In this document: one piece after another, positions 61,501 to 64,000 of the stretch
Numbering within the stretch: position 1 is the stretch's first letter
Layout: each line of letters opens with the position of its first letter
NCBI RefSeq assembly: GCF_003097535.1
Contig: NZ_CP029187.1
Span: 744,001 to 808,000 of the forward strand
Direction: 5' to 3'
DNA from: Flavobacterium pallidum
Lineage (GTDB): Bacteria; Bacteroidota; Bacteroidia; Flavobacteriales; Flavobacteriaceae
Length of the DNA: 64,000 nucleotides
Translations under genes and position numbers: made by a program
The notes under the pieces: generated by a model
Databases searched by the model: none
The model's input: the letters and a program-made list of their open reading frames with translations, nothing else
Told to the model about the DNA's origin: nothing

Positions 61501-62043
61501 GTGGGGTTAGAACAACTCATTGCCGATTGCAAAAAGAACGATGCCAGAGCCCAGGCGGAAATATATAAATTATTTTCGGCGAAGTTTTTTGGAGTCTGCC
61601 TGAAGTATTCTGCCAATTACGCAGAAGCTGAGGACAATCTGCAGGATGGTTTCCTGATTATTTTCAACAAAATTGAGCAATTCAATTTCAAAGGTTCTTT
61701 CGAAGGCTGGGCAAAGCGCATTATGATCAATAATGCCTTGCAGAAATTCCGCGGCGTGCGTTTTCTTGAAATCGTCAATGAAAACATCGCTGAAGAGGAA
61801 ACCGTGGAAATTGACGACGACAATGTTTCACTGGATTACCTCATCGGGATCATCCAGGAACTTCCCGAACGGTACCGGCTGGTTTTCAACCTGTATGTAC
61901 TCGACGGATATTCACACAAGGAAATAGCAGAAATGCTTGACATTACAACAGGAACGACAAAATCTAACCTGGCACGTGCCCGGATGATTCTGAAGGAAAA
62001 AATAGACATTCATAACGGTAAGAAAATGCCCACTGCAAAATGA
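61501..62043 (+). CDS. ECF-type RNA polymerase sigma factor
   Basis: Extracytoplasmic-function sigma-70 factor of 180 residues. The start is GTG at 61501 (GLEQLIADCKKNDARAQAEIY); no ATG is available before region 2. Region 2 covers about residues 20-90, with NYAEAEDNLQDGFLIIFNKIEQFNFKG and WAKRIMINNALQKFR. Region 4 covers 115-170, with LPERYRLVFNLYVLDGYSHKEIAEML and a helix-turn-helix followed by SNLARARMILKEKI. Its stop overlaps the next gene's start as ATGA, so sigma factor and the membrane protein behind it are co-translated, the usual layout for a sigma/anti-sigma pair. Confidence 0.95.
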   Translation: MGLEQLIADCKKNDARAQAEIYKLFSAKFFGVCLKYSANYAEAEDNLQDGFLIIFNKIEQFNFKGSFEGWAKRIMINNALQKFRGVRFLEIVNENIAEEETVEIDDDNVSLDYLIGIIQELPERYRLVFNLYVLDGYSHKEIAEMLDITTGTTKSNLARARMILKEKIDIHNGKKMPTAK

Positions 62044-63836
62044 GTGAAAGAAAAAACATAGACAGGCTGTTTCAGGAGAAATTCAAGGATTTCGAAGCGG
62101 CGCCGGGTGAACACGTCTGGAAAAATATTGAGGCGGCACTACAGCAAAAGAAAAAAGAACGAAAAGTGATTCCTTTTTGGTGGCGCCTTTCAGGAGTTGC
62201 TGCAGCATTGGTAATCGGGTTGTTAATTACCAATGCCCTCTTTTTTACAGACAATCCCAATGCTGAAAACCAGGTGGTAACCAATGCTGAAAATCAGCAA
62301 AAAGCAAATACACCTTCTTCATCCCAGGGCGTGGCGGGACAGGAAAAAAATAGTATCGTCAAGCCTGCCCATCTTACGGATTCGCCTGATAATGCCGTTG
62401 CTAATGGGGACAATTCCCTGAAGTCAAATTCTGCAGCCGCGAATAAGGGGCAAGCCGTGGCCCACAGCGCATCATCATCTGCGGAAGCGGAAGGAAAAAC
62501 AAAGAAACCGTCGCCCAAAACAATGATCAGTACAAAAACGGAAACCGGTCTGGCATCAGCTGCTTCTTCGACTGCAAAGCCAAAAACGAAAAAAGCCCTG
62601 CGGAAAACAGCCGTCAATCCAAAAACTGACACTGGTGTAGCATCAACTGTATCTCCATCTGCGCAGCAAAAAACAGTTCAAAAAACAGAAACTGCTGTGG
62701 CAATGAAAACAAAATCACCGGGACGTAAAAAAACAAGCCCTTTAAAGACGGATAATGCAACGCGCTCACAACAGGACATCGCTTCCACAAATGGGCGCCT
62801 GCGCAGCAATAAAAATCAGGCTGATGATGCGCTTAAAAACAATTCAGGAAGCGATAAGCTTGAGGACAAAAAGGGCATTGCCGACAATAAAGCCATGCGA
62901 AAACCTGCCGTAAACACGGTACAGGAAAAATCTCCTGAAGGTAATAACACAATTCAAAATACATTAAACAATACTTCCGGAAATGCCGTTGCGGACAATA
63001 AATCCAAAACCGATGCGCTTCCTGAAGCAGATAAAAAATTAGACCCTGCGAATGCTAACGCCGAGCCTAATGAGCTGGAGAAATTGCTGGCACAACAAAA
63101 TGAAAAAGAAGTTAAGGTTACTGAAACTAAATTAAATAGGTGGCAGGTCAGCTCAAGCGTTGCCCCTATTTATTTTAGTTCATCCGGCGGTTCGCCGCTT
63201 GATGAAGAATTTTCAGGAAATGACAAAAGCTACGAAAACAACATGAGTTTCGGTGTGGGCATCAACTATGCCGTCAATGACAAATTAAGCCTGCGCACCG
63301 GCGTAAACAAACTGACCCTGGGTTATGATACCAATGGCGTTATTTTCTATGCGGGGCTCGACGGGCAAAGCATCAGCAATGTTTCGCAACAAGGCGATGC
63401 CGCTTTTATCGAGGTGATGAACCAGGAAAAATTTGACGGATTACTGCCTTTTGAGACCAGCCTCCAGGATTTGAACTACGGCTCGATCAGCCAGCGTATG
63501 GGCTATATTGAAGTGCCGGTAGAGATGTCGTATAAACTGGTTGACAATCAATTTGGCGTGACGCTGATTGGCGGGATGAGTACGCTATTCCTCGATGAGA
63601 ACAAAATACGTGTGGCTTCAAAAACAATGAACGCCAATCTTGGCAAAGCCAATAACCTGAACGATGTGCACTTCAGCTCTAATATTGGGGTAGGTTTCAA
63701 ATACAGTTTCCTGAAAGCTTTTGAATTTAATTTTGAGCCGATGTTCAAATACCAGCTCAATACCTTCAGTAAAGATTCCGGAAACTTCAAGCCTTACTTT
63801 ATCGGATTGTATTCCGGGGTAAGCTTCAAATTTTAG
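62040..63836 (+). CDS. Anti-sigma-like N-terminus joined to an outer-membrane barrel
   Basis: A 598-residue protein with an unusual layout. Residues 1-45 (NIDRLFQEKFKDFEAAPGEHVWKNIEAAL) resemble the cytoplasmic start of Bacteroidota anti-sigma factors. One membrane helix lies near 52-70 (LSGVAAALVIGLLITNALFF). Residues 75-360 are low-complexity, rich in Lys, Ala, Ser, Thr, Asn and Gln. The final 220 residues look like an outer-membrane beta-barrel (WQVSSSVAPIYFSS ... FKPYFIGLYSGVSFKF). It overlaps the ECF sigma gene by 4 bases. It may hold the sigma factor while its other end sits in the outer membrane, about 290 flexible residues away; this is inference. Confidence 0.82.
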   Translation: MSERKNIDRLFQEKFKDFEAAPGEHVWKNIEAALQQKKKERKVIPFWWRLSGVAAALVIGLLITNALFFTDNPNAENQVVTNAENQQKANTPSSSQGVAGQEKNSIVKPAHLTDSPDNAVANGDNSLKSNSAAANKGQAVAHSASSSAEAEGKTKKPSPKTMISTKTETGLASAASSTAKPKTKKALRKTAVNPKTDTGVASTVSPSAQQKTVQKTETAVAMKTKSPGRKKTSPLKTDNATRSQQDIASTNGRLRSNKNQADDALKNNSGSDKLEDKKGIADNKAMRKPAVNTVQEKSPEGNNTIQNTLNNTSGNAVADNKSKTDALPEADKKLDPANANAEPNELEKLLAQQNEKEVKVTETKLNRWQVSSSVAPIYFSSSGGSPLDEEFSGNDKSYENNMSFGVGINYAVNDKLSLRTGVNKLTLGYDTNGVIFYAGLDGQSISNVSQQGDAAFIEVMNQEKFDGLLPFETSLQDLNYGSISQRMGYIEVPVEMSYKLVDNQFGVTLIGGMSTLFLDENKIRVASKTMNANLGKANNLNDVHFSSNIGVGFKYSFLKAFEFNFEPMFKYQLNTFSKDSGNFKPYFIGLYSGVSFKF

Positions 63837-63903
63837 ATTTAGGTTTTAATTTTTTTGTTATGTTTATTTGGTTTTTATTACTTCGGGAGTAATAAATGAA
63901 AGG

Positions 63904-63929
63904 GAGTTCGCGGTGGCGGACTCTTTTTT
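63904..63929. terminator. Bidirectional intrinsic terminator
   Basis: GAGTTCGC (63904-63911) and GCGGACTC (63916-63923) pair with one T-G pair, then T-run on the + strand. It lies between convergent genes and overlaps the end of the minus-strand gene at the right edge. Confidence 0.85.
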
Positions 63930-64000
63930 ATTTGCTGAAACGCAACAATTGGCTGTAAATCACTTCGCGCGTTTGATCACGAAGCGTTTTCTTATCCTCA
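63928..64000 (-). CDS. 3' end of an unidentified minus-strand gene
   Basis: The last 73 bases are open on the minus strand up to a TAA at 63928-63930, giving 23 complete codons (ending REVIYSQLLRFSK). The residue mix is that of a normal coding region and the convergent terminator at 63904 supports a gene end here. The rest lies beyond the window, so no family can be named. Confidence 0.55.
   Translation of the reverse strand, partial: EDKKTLRDQTREVIYSQLLRFSK

Overview
The window looks like a chromosomal segment of a Flavobacterium-type bacterium (Bacteroidota, Flavobacteriaceae). The evidence is a BatA-E aerotolerance operon, a PorZ-like component and a cargo protein of the type IX secretion system (T9SS), an IPExxxVDY-family protein, the cofactor-free DksA-like protein after ileS, and promoters of the Bacteroidota form TTG-N17-23-TAnnTTTG. 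I see no phage, transposase, CRISPR array, rRNA or plasmid module. This is mostly conserved core genome, with unusual non-coding DNA between the genes.

Layout. 0-6 kb: end of an unrecognised gene, then batA-batB-batC-batD-batE, a membrane-anchored VWA/TPR complex. 6-16 kb: housekeeping genes on both strands (cvpA-like, pheS, gpsA, nadD, gmk, yicC-like, a DMT exporter, an ArsC-like protein, a DinB-like protein, a DUF3298 lipoprotein, a cystathionine gamma-synthase/lyase). 16-21.6 kb: outer-membrane protein, gdhA, porZ, recO. 21.7-31 kb: ileS, dksA-like, lspA, 5-formyl-THF cyclo-ligase, uvrC, a patatin/barrel phospholipase. 31-38.7 kb: amino-acid permease, then aromatic amino-acid catabolism (hmgA, hppD, tryptophan 2,3-dioxygenase) with a DUF3108 protein and an M23 lipoprotein. 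38.7-44.3 kb: a cysteine-rich secreted protein, pgi, a small membrane protein, two tandem RlpA-like genes, tRNA-Arg(CCU), dusB. 44.5-52.5 kb: purF, a PfkB-family kinase, a 1196-residue T9SS cargo protein, rnhA, purN. 52.6-57.1 kb: acpP-fabF-rnc-IPExxxVDY-pyk. 57.3-64 kb: HD hydrolase, acyl-ACP desaturase and plsC (one lipid operon), recA, a lipoprotein, an ECF sigma factor overlapping an anti-sigma-like/outer-membrane-barrel fusion, and the 3' end of a minus-strand gene.

How the genes work together. Tyrosine and phenylalanine carbon would pass through HppD and HmgA, and tryptophan through the dioxygenase, with the upstream permease a possible supplier. plsC plus the desaturase, and acpP-fabF, serve membrane lipid synthesis. 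purF and purN are two purine steps. lspA matures the many lipoproteins seen here, and porZ together with the 1196-residue protein represents both sides of T9SS.

The most unexplained material is non-coding. An identical 15-mer sits inside two terminator-linked, hairpin-forming elements (about 9.7 and 35.6 kb), of which the second has a full promoter and is a good small-RNA candidate. Three copies of a dispersed repeat have conserved arms around a stem of variable sequence (21.6, 34.2, 42.8 kb). Many spacers are built from short tandem words, often seven bases long, that fold into hairpins. All calls are from reading the sequence; no database search was possible.
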